Positions 24,700 to 37,064 of a stretch of 64,000 bases of DNA are shown piece after piece. Position 1 is the first letter of the stretch; each line of letters opens with the position of its first letter. The notes below the pieces were generated by a model. It was not told where the DNA came from. It did not search any database and saw only the letters and a program-made list of their open reading frames with translations. Source of the stretch: Vespa crabro (lineage: Eukaryota; Arthropoda; Insecta; Hymenoptera; Vespidae); the NCBI RefSeq assembly GCF_910589235.1, contig NC_060965.1, positions 62,001-126,000 on the forward strand, written 5' to 3'. A program made the translations under genes and the position numbers.

Positions 24700-25350
24700 A
24701 CCTCGTCTTATGTAGGCTTACGTGTACTATGTGGGCACATTCTGATTTTAAAAATCGGAGAACCAAATGGCGTCCCGACGGACGAATCCCCACAGTGGGG
24801 TAGATTAACGATTAGCAATTAACTCCGGTCATATCCTGTAGTCGAATCCTCCGATCATGGCCTCACGCCCATTCCCCTCGGCCGATTTCCGTCCGTCGGA
24901 AGCGGATCATATGGCGCATTAATTGGATCGGCACCGGGCCAAGGGAGATTCATTCTCGGTAGACACATACGGATACGTGCGAAACCATTATCCTCTCTGA
25001 TCCACGAACGGTCATACGGGCTCGTTCGACGCGAGAGATTTCTTTCTCTTAAGTAGATGCATACGAATGCATTTGATCGGTATAAAATTAAAATATCATT
25101 TATACGACCGCGATCGATTCTTAATGTACAATATGAAATGCAAAAACCTTCTCTGTCGGGCTCTATTCGGAATTTTCGACGGTCGAAAGCAAGAGGTCGG
25201 AGGAGGAGAAGGACGCTGGTATCGAGGCACGTAGGTATCACTCTCTCCTTCGAGCCGCGACCAAATAAGTACAGTGGGCTTTCCCGTTTAAGGCACAGGC
25301 GGTAGAGCGAAAATTCAAAAAGTGGCAAAGCGAGGGAATCTCCAGGTGCA
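24700..25350. other. Repeat-free, palindrome-rich block, possibly regulatory
   Basis: It contains the perfect palindrome CCCCAC-A-GTGGGG (24788-24800), the inverted pair TTCCG/CGGAA near 24890 and ATTA/TTAAT homeodomain-type cores (for example ATTAATTGG near 24920). The minus strand is open for 157 codons (24855-25328), but the translation resembles no family I know. Enhancer, unknown RNA and chance are all possible. Confidence 0.3.
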
Positions 25351-25525
25351 GATAGTGCGAGCCATATTTATGATTCCGTCAGCGGCAACGAGGTAGACGG
25401 ACAGAGAAAGCTTCGAATACGTGGAATGCCGAGCATCCTCTTCTCTCGATTACGATTTTGTCCCCGTCGTGCTCAGGGTGCCACGGCGATTCCTCCTATA
25501 AATTAAACGTCCACTAAATAAAACG

Positions 25526-25528
<3 letters not shown>

Positions 25529-25563
<35 letters not shown>
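25529..25563. repeat. (GA)n microsatellite
   Basis: About 17 GA units. Confidence 0.95.
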
Positions 25564-25564
<1 letters not shown>

Positions 25565-26158
25565 AAAGAGAGAGGATGAAAAAATTAAATACAACGTAGC
25601 TCTTAGCGAAGGAAGAAGGGACGGAGAAAGTCGAGCTCGTCCGCGCTTCATCTTTTCTTCCTTCGTCGTCCTCCTCTTCTCCCTTACGCTGCGTACGCGC
25701 TCGGAGGAGCGTGCTTGGTGACAAATTAAATTGGGTGAGAAAGGCAGGTGCTACCATTTTGGTCATCGATCTGCGTTATGTATGTCGACTGTTGACTCGT
25801 AAAGCGCGTGCACCTTCATCGTGGAAGCGTGTATCTTTTTCTCATGGATTCTTTTCTGAAAATCCTCTCTTCCTCGTTTGAGATGTTTTAAGAATGAATC
25901 TCGATGCATCACGCTTTCTAATTGGATGATATTTTCATATTTATTTAAACGCGATCGCCCCTTATTTAATCTCTTGAACAGATTCAGCGTTTGCAACAAA
26001 ATAATCGTACGGAAATGATTAGGACGGAATTAATCGATATTAAGTAGAAAATTAATTTTGGCACGTCGACGCCTAAATCCCATGATCCTAAACGCTTCAT
26101 TAAAATCTTATAGAGCCTGTTAGCTCGAATCTGTGTGTATTTTTGTCATCGACCGCAC

Positions 26159-26161
<3 letters not shown>

Positions 26162-26204
<43 letters not shown>

Positions 26205-26205
26205 G
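26162..26205. repeat. (GA)n microsatellite
   Basis: About 20 GA units with one GGGA interruption. Confidence 0.95.
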
Positions 26206-27064
26206 TAAAAGAAAGTCGATGTCTCGGAGTAGCGAGTCTATTAATTTCCTTAGTGACGATATACGAGGTCAATCGGAGGGAGTACGATTTTGACTTTCAC
26301 CAAGACGACCAAAGCGAAGGAAGGCGAAGCAACTTTGATATCGGTTCCGGGGAGCCGTATTCGAAACCGATCGTTTCTCCGATCTCTGTGATCCAGGTGA
26401 AGCACGAGCACGGACGATCCGCGTCAGTTTTATCCCGAGGGGAAGGCGCGCGAGCAAAAAGAGAGGCGACGGCGGACGCGGTCCGAGATAATTGGAAACT
26501 TTGCTTTCTTTCTTCGCGTACCCCATAATTGGAACTTTGTACGTTGACGCAATTACACACGGAGCGCTTCGCGTCACAACTACTTTTGATAAAACGTTCA
26601 TTATCTCGAACTTACGATCGGCTTCTTTTCCCTTTCTAAAGGATTTTCGAACGCGATCACGACATATCTTTATCTACTCGTCTTTATCGTTCCTCGAGTA
26701 GTCGAGTACTTTTTAATTACTCTTGTACAAGTACTTGAGAAAGATTTTCATACGGGAAATGTCTCAAGACAGCGATTAGTCATCGAAGAGCGCATATTGC
26801 GTTGATTTTAAATCGGACTTTGAGGCTCTCCTCCAAGGATTGGAACGGCTTCAGAGTCGAACCGTTAAATGTTACCGCTTATACCCGCAGATCTATCGTC
26901 GATCTACGAGGGTACAAATGGAAAAGTGTACGCGAAGAAAGACAGACGATACAGGTGGTTATGGAAAAGGGCCACCTGCGCTCGAACGACTTCCAGGAGC
27001 AGAGTAGTAGCTCTCTTCTTATGGTGCATACGTACTCGCCGGCGTGCCCGCATTCGCGTTTTGC

Positions 27065-27069
<5 letters not shown>

Positions 27070-27098
<29 letters not shown>
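27070..27098. repeat. (CT)n microsatellite
   Basis: About 14 CT units. Confidence 0.95.
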
Positions 27099-27101
<3 letters not shown>

Positions 27102-27988
27102 TCTTTTCACGTACTCGCACGCTCTTCCGATTCCAAAGGTATTATCTGGATTTCGCTCGAAAACGGCAGCCGTTTCTTATGAACTCGATTACGTATCTTG
27201 GAAACGCGATTATCCTCTTTCTCGATTTACTTCCTCGGTGGAAAGGAAATTCGTCGATGAACGGAGAATTTCGTTTCGTTTCATTTCAATTCGTTCGAGT
27301 AATCGTCGCGTTTGTTGGATTATCGTTGTGCTCGTTAAAAATTAACTTTGCCACCGGGGATCCGCAGTAGTCGTGGATGCATATGTGCGACTTAAAGTTA
27401 AAAATTACGTGTCCGTAGTTTATTTCCGCGTCATCTCTCGGGTAGAACGGTATTAATCTTACCGTGGCACTCGTTACCAACGTAACGAGCCGCCGACTAA
27501 TATTGCGTCCTTAATTTTGTCAGTGTTCGAAACGTAAGATTAAATTTCGCCGGCGAACGGTGCAGATTGCTTCCATAACGAGCAATCTCTCAGTCTGCCG
27601 TACGAGCGAAGAAACGCGCGAGACAGGCTATTATGTAGCTTTGAGAAAAGAATCAAAACAGGTGCAACGGCTGCACTCTTCATTTAGCCACGCTTTATTT
27701 CATTCTGATTTATCGGATCGCGCTAATTGCATACGATATTTTCTTACAGGAATAACTGTATCGCCTCGAGACAATATCAAATTTGTCAATGGCCGATTAA
27801 GGGCAAGATCTTTTCTTGTGTTATTTTATAACTTAAAGATCGATCGTTCTTAATTATCGAGCATTTTTAAGTTTTTATTACAAACGGGCTGGACGCCGTA
27901 AGTCGGGTAAGCGTGGCGCTTCGAGGTGTCGATTAAACGTCAAAGACGAAGGAGAGAACGAACGAAGATTAAAGGACTGAACGAGATA

Positions 27989-27989
<1 letters not shown>

Positions 27990-28025
<36 letters not shown>
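27990..28025. repeat. (GA)n microsatellite
   Basis: About 16 GA units. Confidence 0.95.
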
Positions 28026-28028
<3 letters not shown>

Positions 28029-29519
28029 CCTGGCAAAATGTTCTCGCATACAATTACGAGCGCATAAATAACGTCGACATACGAAACTCCCTCGTATCGC
28101 GCATAAGTACATTACATCTTATCTGTCGCATTTTGAAAGTATGAGTCAGGGTTACGTGCATGCGTAAATGCCTACGAGAGAGGAAGACAGAGATACGTCG
28201 CGTGCCGTTACGTTTGCCAGCCTAAATTGTAGTCGGCGCGTATTTCGTGCATGCGTCTTTAATTACAACGGGCCGCGACGTTTTTTCAACACGAAATGTG
28301 TGGCAAGTAATGTAAAGCCATTTGCAATGCAGGAACGTGCTTTCGTTGGGACGCGCTTAATTGGTAAGTTAGCTTTAGGAAGTCAAGCGTTACGAGTGCT
28401 CACGTTGTGCACCCACGTCGTTCACTGTGCTACCTTAATATATTTATACGTTCAAATCAACCCTATGGTTTATCATTATCTGATAGCGCTCTTTCGAAAA
28501 CTCAATCATTTTGCCGCCCTTTGTATCGCATACGATAGGAAAAATGGTTTGCGCTTTAAGTCATTTCCCTGATACGAGACTGATTTATAACGAGCTAATT
28601 TTTTTAGCTGCGTTAAAAAGTTCTGCTGTAGATAATTCCCCGTGACCGTCGATTATTTCGATCGTATATTATTCTCATATTATAGTAAAGATACAAGTCG
28701 AAATCTGCTTGACAGGTTGTTTGACGAAAATATTTTTTAATGTTTTTAATCTTCTCTCGCCTTCTTTCTTTCCCAGCAAAATCTTAAAGGCAAGAAGGAA
28801 AGATAGAGGCCGTACGTACGTCAGCGTCGAATTTATCACGCGACACTTCCTCAGCGGATAATCGTAACGTCCGACGCGTTCGCGATCTCTCGAGTAACAT
28901 TAAAAAAGCTACTTTATGCGTATTGTACCGTGCGTAAGGATTCACTGTCGTTGCTGTAGTCGAGAAGATCGAAATCGCAGCTATTAGCATATCGAATGAG
29001 CCATCGAGAAAGAAGGTAGGAACGATTCAACGCAAACGGAATCAGCCCAAATTTGCCATAATCTCGATAAGCCCGTAACTGGTAGCAAATCCTCATTTCG
29101 ATCGGTCTTCCTCCGTGCCGATCAGATATATGCAATTAAAAAGAGAATCGCGCTTCGAGCGAACGCTATCTTTTACTTACGTTTATATCCTTTCCCAATA
29201 TCTTAATGACTAATCCTCGATGCGACATTTTCAGGAGTTTCCTGAAATGCAATTCCATAATTATCAATACTTACTCTCGATAGTACGACGTAAGAAAAAA
29301 GAAAAGAAAAATAGCTAGGTCATTGCTTTTGCACGGCACGCGTCTCGCCGTTGCTTCTCGAACTAGGCCAAGTGTATTGAAGATAATAAATAATTCGCGC
29401 GACTCGAAAGATCCGGTTTGTCACGGGAGCGCTTGGCGAGTTTCGCGTGTGCGTTAAGCACGTGCGCGAATGCTTCCGTACGTTTGTATCGAGGCCTTCA
29501 TAGAGAGGATCCTGGAGGT

Positions 29520-29552
29520 GGGGTGTGGGTGTGCGGGTTGGATGGGGAGGGG
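29520..29552 (+). other. G-quadruplex motif
   Basis: G tracts GGGG-TGT-GGG-TGTGC-GGG-TTGGAT-GGGG-A-GGGG. Five tracts of three or more G with loops of 1-6 bases lie in intergenic DNA. Confidence 0.55.
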
Positions 29553-30210
29553 AGATCGCCCAGGGTAAATACGTAGGTGTGCGTGTGCAAATACGCGTTC
29601 GTGTTAGTGTCCGCAGGTGTATGTCGTCTCGAGTAGTAACGCTGTCGCTTCGCGGTCATGTCGATATGCATGTCGGAAGACAGATTCGATTTCTCCAAAT
29701 ATATTGGTCCAGCAGCATGGTAGCGGTATGTCGGCCGCAGCTGATCGATTTCTTGCGATAACGACGACGTTCGTGGATGTAAAAGCGAATAAATCGAAGA
29801 CAATTCATGATACGTTTCACGAGGGACGACTATCTCTTGTCCCTCAAACATTTATTGCCCGAACCTATTGCTGTTAGCTTCTTGTAATCGACTTTTTTTC
29901 TTGGCCATCGAGTCTTTCTAATTGGAAAATATTCATTTAATATTTTTTAAGAGACTTTCGACTCGGTTGCCTTTGCTTTTATGACTTTGTCATTTTCTCA
30001 CGCAGGCATAATTCACTCATAGATATACGAGATGTTTCTCGACGTTCGACTAACTTAATGTAGATAAAGAGGTGTCCATTTATTTTAATAGCCGCTCATT
30101 TGTGCCCGCTTATGGGAAGACAATGTGCTACCCGGATGGCCGTTACGTTGTCGTGCTGGCACCCACCGCTACTACAAATCGTAAATCGACTAGGTACGAA
30201 TAAAAAAAGA

Positions 30211-30257
30211 TATATATATATATATATATAAGATATGTATATATATATATATATATA
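30211..30257. repeat. (TA)n microsatellite
   Basis: Two TA runs split by a short AAGATATG interruption. Confidence 0.9.
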
Positions 30258-31045
30258 TACATACATACACACACACGTGTCTCAATTTCCTCGTGATTCG
30301 CGGATACTTGGGGGACGGTTTAAGGACACCGCGCACACGGAAGCCGGAGGACTCGCCGAGGTTCTTACACTGCGCAGCTGCACTTTCGAAATCTCTCTCT
30401 TGTCCGATATTTTCTCGACTCTCTTTTCAATGTCTGTCCGCCGTCCCTCTCAAAAGTTCTCTCTTTGTTCTTTGCGTACGTTGTTCTTACATAATGTTTT
30501 TTACCCATTTACAATATTATATTGGTGGCTCTCGTTACCATTATAACGACACGGAAAGTAGTATAAACGTAACAAAATATGATCGAGAGAAATCGTTCAA
30601 TAATGAATAGGACGAACTTGTGGCTATATTCCGAAAACACGACAGATTTATTTTCTAGACAACTTTTATTACATATCAGAATACGATCTACGAGATGATG
30701 TCAGTTTGTAAATTAGATACTTATCGATATACTCTTAAATATATAAGTAACATTCGGCGTGCTTAAATAAGAGACATTGCCATTTGTGTCTGTTAAAAAA
30801 TAGGAAAACTGACGTAACTGGATAAAAAATAAACTCGAAAGTCGTAATGCACGTCTATCTTTCTCCCTGCTATGTTCTTTATATTATCGAATAGAAAATG
30901 TTTTCAACCTGTGTATGTACGTGTATTCTATGTGCGTGTGCGCAAATTTGTGTACGTGTGTGTGTGTGTTTCGATGTGTACGTAAATGAACATCGTAACG
31001 ACGACGTAAACTCGATAATCGCGGCCAATTGGGTACAATGGAGTA

Positions 31046-31046
31046 C

Positions 31047-31131
<85 letters not shown>
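31046..31131. repeat. (CT)n microsatellite, one of the longest in the window
   Basis: About 40 uninterrupted CT units, 500 bases beyond the likely Dys poly(A) signal. Confidence 0.95.
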
Positions 31132-31136
<5 letters not shown>

Positions 31137-31330
31137 TCTATCAATCCAAAATCACGATGTGTATGTCTGTCTTTTCTCAATTATGTCGAGGAAGAGCCCG
31201 TGGCAGTGAACAGAATGGGTATGTAATATAGCCTACGATTTATAGAATATGCAATTTGATACATTGGTTTTTATTATTTTTTTTCGCATGCATTGTTAAT
31301 GATATTCTCGCGTACGTGTGGTTTACTCGT

Positions 31331-31334
<4 letters not shown>

Positions 31335-31363
<29 letters not shown>
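31335..31363. repeat. (GT)n microsatellite
   Basis: About 14 GT units downstream of the likely Dys 3' end. Confidence 0.95.
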
Positions 31364-31364
<1 letters not shown>

Positions 31365-31636
31365 ACGCGCTTGTTTGTATGTTTGTTTGTTTTTTAATCG
31401 TGTTACTTATCATAATTCATTATATTTTCCTCTCGTGTAAGTTCAGCTAGCAAGCATATAACGATTGATTTCTCTTCTTCCCATTAGTTCTTCGTTACGA
31501 TTGAATTCCTTTTTTTTTGCTTTCTCTCTTTTTCTCTCTTTTTTGCTTTCCATGATATGACGTATCAATATGTATGTAGTTAAAGTTTCACACTTTTCAG
31601 GAGATCGCCAAAGCCAAAGAACCCATTAGTAGTAAC

Positions 31637-31642
31637 TTTATT
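31637..31642 (-). terminator. Dys: Candidate poly(A) signal of Dys
   Basis: TTTATT on the + strand is AATAAA on the Dys strand, about 315 bases after the stop codon. It is a reasonable 3' UTR length. Other copies exist further downstream (for example near 31268), so this is only a first choice. Confidence 0.4.
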
Positions 31643-31956
31643 CACAAAATTCAGCTATACAATGGTATATATCAAAACTTATAAAATAGAAAAAACCACT
31701 ATGGCGAGTCTCCTGGTCCTGTGTTTACGCGACAAATCGTTTATATTATATACCATATGCTCTTGTCTTTTGTGATATGCATTAGAGCCAAAAATTTGAC
31801 GATATCGATCATTCGTGCTTATGATTATGTTTTCTTGATATTGTAAAGCCGATGATATATCAGCGCTTGATAACTAATATCTTCCTTTTTTCTATTTTCG
31901 TGCGTATCGAGATGCCGATGAAAATAGTTTAGCACAAAGGTTTACATCCTCCTTCG

Positions 31957-32057
31957 CTACTTGAAAGCCGGAGGTGGTGCACCCTGACCATTTGTCTTGG
32001 ATGAATCTTCACTGGTCATCACTGCTACTAATTCCCCGACTGCCTTTCCAAGGTCAC
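31957..32057 (-). CDS. Dys: Dys last coding exon and stop codon
   Basis: The acceptor on the minus strand is tatcaaag|GT. The phase-1 join gives NMAG|DLGKAVGELVAVMTSED, and the tail ends GAPPPAFK followed by TAG at 31957-31959. The helical DLGKAVGELV segment is kept in insect dystrophins; the last dozen residues look lineage-specific. Confidence 0.92.
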
Positions 32058-32604
32058 CTTTGATAATGAAATTGACAAACGTGAGTAATAATGTCGATCG
32101 ATTCGATATACATATATTATATAAGTAAGACAATGTTATTTTCCTTTTTGGCGCATACCATATTTAAGCGCAATATCTTTAATAATCGTTAATAATGTTA
32201 TTTCTTTAGAAAGAACGAAAGATAATTAAAAAGGATTTACTTTTAATTACCCCCTTACCTTACATCCAGGCTGTAGCGTGAAAGCAAAAAGGTTTTGTTA
32301 ATGCGACACTAAATCTCAATGGAGTATAAGCGACGCATATAAAGATCGCTACTTATTAATTATTTATCGAGGATTGACCAGACATGCAAAGTTGCTATTA
32401 TGCAGGGTGCATCGAAAAACGTATACGTATACGTATACGTATAATAGAAATAGGTACTGACGGTAGAGTACTGAGAATCAGACGCATCAATGAATGGGAC
32501 AGACAACTTTGATAAATGGTCAAAGCCTCCAAAGATTGAAAAGCAAAGCTTTGCGCGATTATCTTTCATACCTACAAAGAGATAGAGAGGGGGAGGGGGG
32601 GGGG

Positions 32605-32635
<31 letters not shown>

Positions 32636-34018
32636 TAAATGAAGATGACGAAATTTGGAACGAACCTGCCATGTTCAAGAGATTACTGTGAGAATGCGGC
32701 GGGGGTGGTGGTCTCTCTAAGCTGCCCACTCTGCCCTCGTTCGAGCCTCCACCACCTATATACCATATACCCAATGGCGATAAGCAGAAACTTAAGAAAT
32801 GTCTTGGTCGTTAAATATTTTGGATTGTATTTGTACGTGTGAATGATATCGACTATCTTTTGCTAGGTACCACATATTGGGTGATATCGATGTACTTAAA
32901 AGTTACAATATAGGCATAATAATGTGTTAGTTGTGAATATCGCCCAGTGTTAATAATTATCGATATTGAATATGGGTTTTGTAGAATCGACATCGTTTAA
33001 GACTAAAACAGTACGTATAGATCGATAAAAGTACCTGGAGAATCGTGATAATGGCCATTTATTTTTCCTGGCGAATCGGTCGCTAATTGAGACGCGGTAA
33101 CGCTCCGAATTTGTAGAGTACCCGTCTTCGAAGGCGAAGATGCGTTTGGCTGTTAAATAAAAAGTTATCCTTTTCTTTATTAAGACAAACAATAAGAGTA
33201 AGCATAATGTTATTATCGTAATACGCAATTCTAAGGGAGCACGTGATAAGTGCAAAGTGTTACCTCGTCCAACAATTGCCTGAGTCTCTGCAATTGTGCT
33301 TCCAATTGGCGATTGTGATCTTCGAGTATTTGCATACGAGCCTCCAATCTTCCTTTGTGCTGCCTCAACAATTTAGCCTCGGCGATCATATCGCAATCGG
33401 GCTGTCTCGTGCCATGGCCATCTTCGGGAGTCGATCCTGGTGTCTGTTTGGAGCGCAGCCTCTCGTATTCGGCCTGCAACGTCGCATTTTCTTCCTCGAG
33501 CTCGCGTATCATAGCTTCGAGTTCCTCTCTTTGTTCGGCATCGATTGCCGCCATAACTTGTACCGGGCTTCTAGGTACGTTAACGTTGTCACCGCCGTTC
33601 AAACTCTGACAGTAATGGGCTATCAACTGATGTTCGTCGTCGCTGTCCGGAGTGGAATTGCTTCTCGTACGGGACAATTCAACCTCGGCTAATCTTGACG
33701 CGTACATCTCTAAACGAGAGTGCATATCCTGGCTGAGCGAGCTGTGCTGCGGCGAGGGCGCTGGACTTTCCAAAGCGTCGCCCTCGAGCACGGTTTGTAC
33801 CGGCAGATATCCGACTCTGGGATGTTTCTTAAAGTATCGCTTCGACTTGAATTTGTTGCGCAATGCTCTCGTAAAGTCTCGCACGTCCTCGCCCGAGGTT
33901 GTCTGTTCCAGAAAGAAAATAATTAGGATAATCAATCATCGTATGATTGTATCGTATATTACATTATATGCAATTCTAATGCTATATGGTGCTATATAAT
34001 ATGAATCAATTCATACAA

Positions 34019-34069
<51 letters not shown>

Positions 34070-37033
34070 GCGCGCACGTACGTATATGCATATGCACACT
34101 ACTTACAGCCGTGCAATATTCCTGCATCGGATGGGTCAATTTATGGTTCTTCGCTTTTCGACCGGAGAAGAAGCAATTCTGGCACATGTCAAAGTTGAAG
34201 CACTTTAAGCATCGATATCTGCGAAAAGTAATCGAAAAGTAAGAAGGTTATCTTTAATCCTCCTACAACACGCAGCCACCACTCTATAGGAGGATAGAGG
34301 TCCGCTTACCTGAAACCTATAATCGGATATTCCTTACAGATGTTGCATTTTGCCTGATGCTTGGCGCTCTCGGCAGCGGAGAGTCGATGAAGTACAGGCA
34401 ACCATACCATACTCTGCGGTTCTTGTTGGAGCCAACTGAGAAAGTGTACGGCCTCGATCTCGTTCTTGTCCTTTCCTGCTTTCTCGAAACAACTGCGTAC
34501 GCTCGGCTCGATATTGGATCCCCCAAAGGCTGCCACCTCGCCCAATTGTCTCGGTACTTGTATGCAATCGTGCAACAGCAATCCCAATTTTCGTTGATCC
34601 ACCAGTCTATTAGGATCGGCGATTAGTCGAAATAGATCTGCGAAATGGATAAGAATTTTTCAAGGATGTTTCATCTTTGGTGACGCGTGCCGCTCGTCGT
34701 TAGACTAATGACGAATAGGATGTACTCACATCTGTACTTTTCTTCTAGGTGGCCCTTGCAAAGCAGCACCAGACCAACTTTGAAGGACAGCACACGAATT
34801 TGGCCGGTTCGTTGGCTGAAACGAACATATATTTGTAATCAATCTTTTTTCTAATCAGAGATTTCAACGATGATCAGACGAATAAGTTTTCGATACTTTT
34901 CTTTTCGGATAAAAAAAAAAAAAAAGATTTTGTTTATCTTGTTCTAATTAACTATAGTTTTTTTATCAGGTGCTCACCTGTCGTATACGTTAAGGAGCCA
35001 ATTTATCGCCAGATCTATGCACAGAGGTACGGATACTTGAGTCGGATTGTCCGCCGCTATGATCTCATAGAGCGACGTCAAAACGGTGACCATGTCGGGA
35101 ATGTCTATCAGTTTGTCGTTTTGCGCCCGTAGTCCGTGCGAATCGAATTGTTCCAAAGCGGTGGAAAGGCTCAAGAGGTCCACTGTGAAACGAAGGTGGA
35201 AATCGTCGTGATCAGTGTGACCGACGACGAGCCAAATTAAATATTTTTCATCGGCGTTTATTAATTAATCAAGAAAAACACCACCGTACTCACGGCACAA
35301 TCGTTTCTGCACGGTGCGCAATTTCATTGCCGTTCTGTACGCCGAGAAACGAACTTCGTTCAGATCCGCGAGCGAGGACATCAGCTCGATCATTTTCGGA
35401 TGATCCCAATGCGTTGTCTCCAGTTGGTGGCTGGCAATTACAACGACATTAGATTCATCATTACTCCTTCGGAAGAATATTTTACGGCCAAAGTAATAAT
35501 AAAATTAAAGGAGAGAACATTCTTCGACAAAAGGATTCTTTTCCTTTTTTCAAAAGATTCCTCGTTTGAAATCAAGCAGAGATTTAAAGGAGGCGAAAGG
35601 TACGTAGCATGCGTTCGATCGAATAAGAAAGGAAAGGTAAGATTACTTGATATAGTAAGGCACTTTGGCGGGCGTGAGGGCTCTCTCCCATGGTAGTTCT
35701 ACGCTGCTCGCAAGGAAAGCCTGACTACCAGGAGTGCTGCCGTCCTTTCCAAATCCGCTTAGCAACTTGTAACGCTCGTCAACCGCCACTTGCAGCACCT
35801 TCCATCTACGAAAACAGGGAAAATGAAGTAATAACGTTAACGCGCGATGATATCTTACGCGTAGAAATTATATTACGAGAGGAAATAATCAGGAGATAGG
35901 TATGAATTGTAATTGGAAACGTCATTCTATAATCGATATGACATTACATGTCATATTTATGTAATATCTCAAGTTTGAAAGGGCAATTTGGAAAGTTTCC
36001 AAATGATACATTGACACGAATCACTCGAGACGAGTGCGATAGGATTAGTTGATAAGTTCATTTGCACGTATGTATGTATGTACCTGCTATTGAGATCTTC
36101 GAGTTTAGCCAAAAGGGCGTGAGAAACGATGACGCTGCTCGACGCAAAGACGCTAGCTTGATCGTTCGTATCCTCGATGTTCCTCTGAATGGGTACCAAT
36201 CGTTCGCCAAACTTTTGCAACTGTTCGAGCATTTCCGACGCCTCGTTCGCATCACTCGGATTTTGCCAACCGCTTTGGATCGCCTCGGCTGCTGCCATGC
36301 GGGACGAGAGATCCTCAAGACACTTTTGGAAGACACATATTTTCTGAAAAGAGAAGAACGATTAGCAACTGACTATTGCAAACTTGTCCTTGCTTTGCTA
36401 CGTTCGACGTACGTAGATACTGATATTAATTCTCCTTTCAAGCTCTTTTAAGGAGTATTCTTTTAAGAAGGTGGGAGAGATTAATGATCGTGAATGCAAA
36501 GGCAAAAAGTACACGCGCGACCTACATAATTAACTTAAATACCTTCAGCTCCATTCTTTTCTCTTTGCCATCGCTCTCTCTCCCTCTCCCTCTCTCTCTC
36601 TCCCTCTGCCATCTCAACGAGTAGGATTAATTTAATAAAGTAATATCTGTCGAAGAACAAATACTTGCTTTATTACTTTGTAACGATATCGAAGAAAGAA
36701 GAAGGATCGTTCTCCGTGTACTCAATTAAAAGCATTGTTCGGCCGTTCTTTTTAATACGTATTTCATTATCCTTAAAAGCAACAATTTTCCTACCTCTTT
36801 TCTCTAATATAATCGGAATGAAATCAGAAGGCGTACTTTGTTCTACTCCACGTGAAAGTAATTACGCCATCGAAGTCGTTAGGTAAAATCAATAGGGACT
36901 CTTTTGCAAGATTCTTAATATCGAACGGCACCGGGATAATAATATCTATTAAACGAAGGAAAAAATTCAATGATTTTAGCCGCGGGAAGTGAGGCGGGTA
37001 GAGTCGAGGAGGTCCAATTGAAAATCGTCAGGG

Positions 37034-37064
<31 letters not shown>

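Noticed and set aside
28168..28572. 134-codon plus-strand frame in the intergenic region
   Set aside because: No domain, no neighbouring exon and no codon bias. Within chance expectation.
29498..29851. 117-codon minus-strand frame with His/Thr-rich end
   Set aside because: The end is a translation of GT-rich repeat and the rest resembles no known protein.
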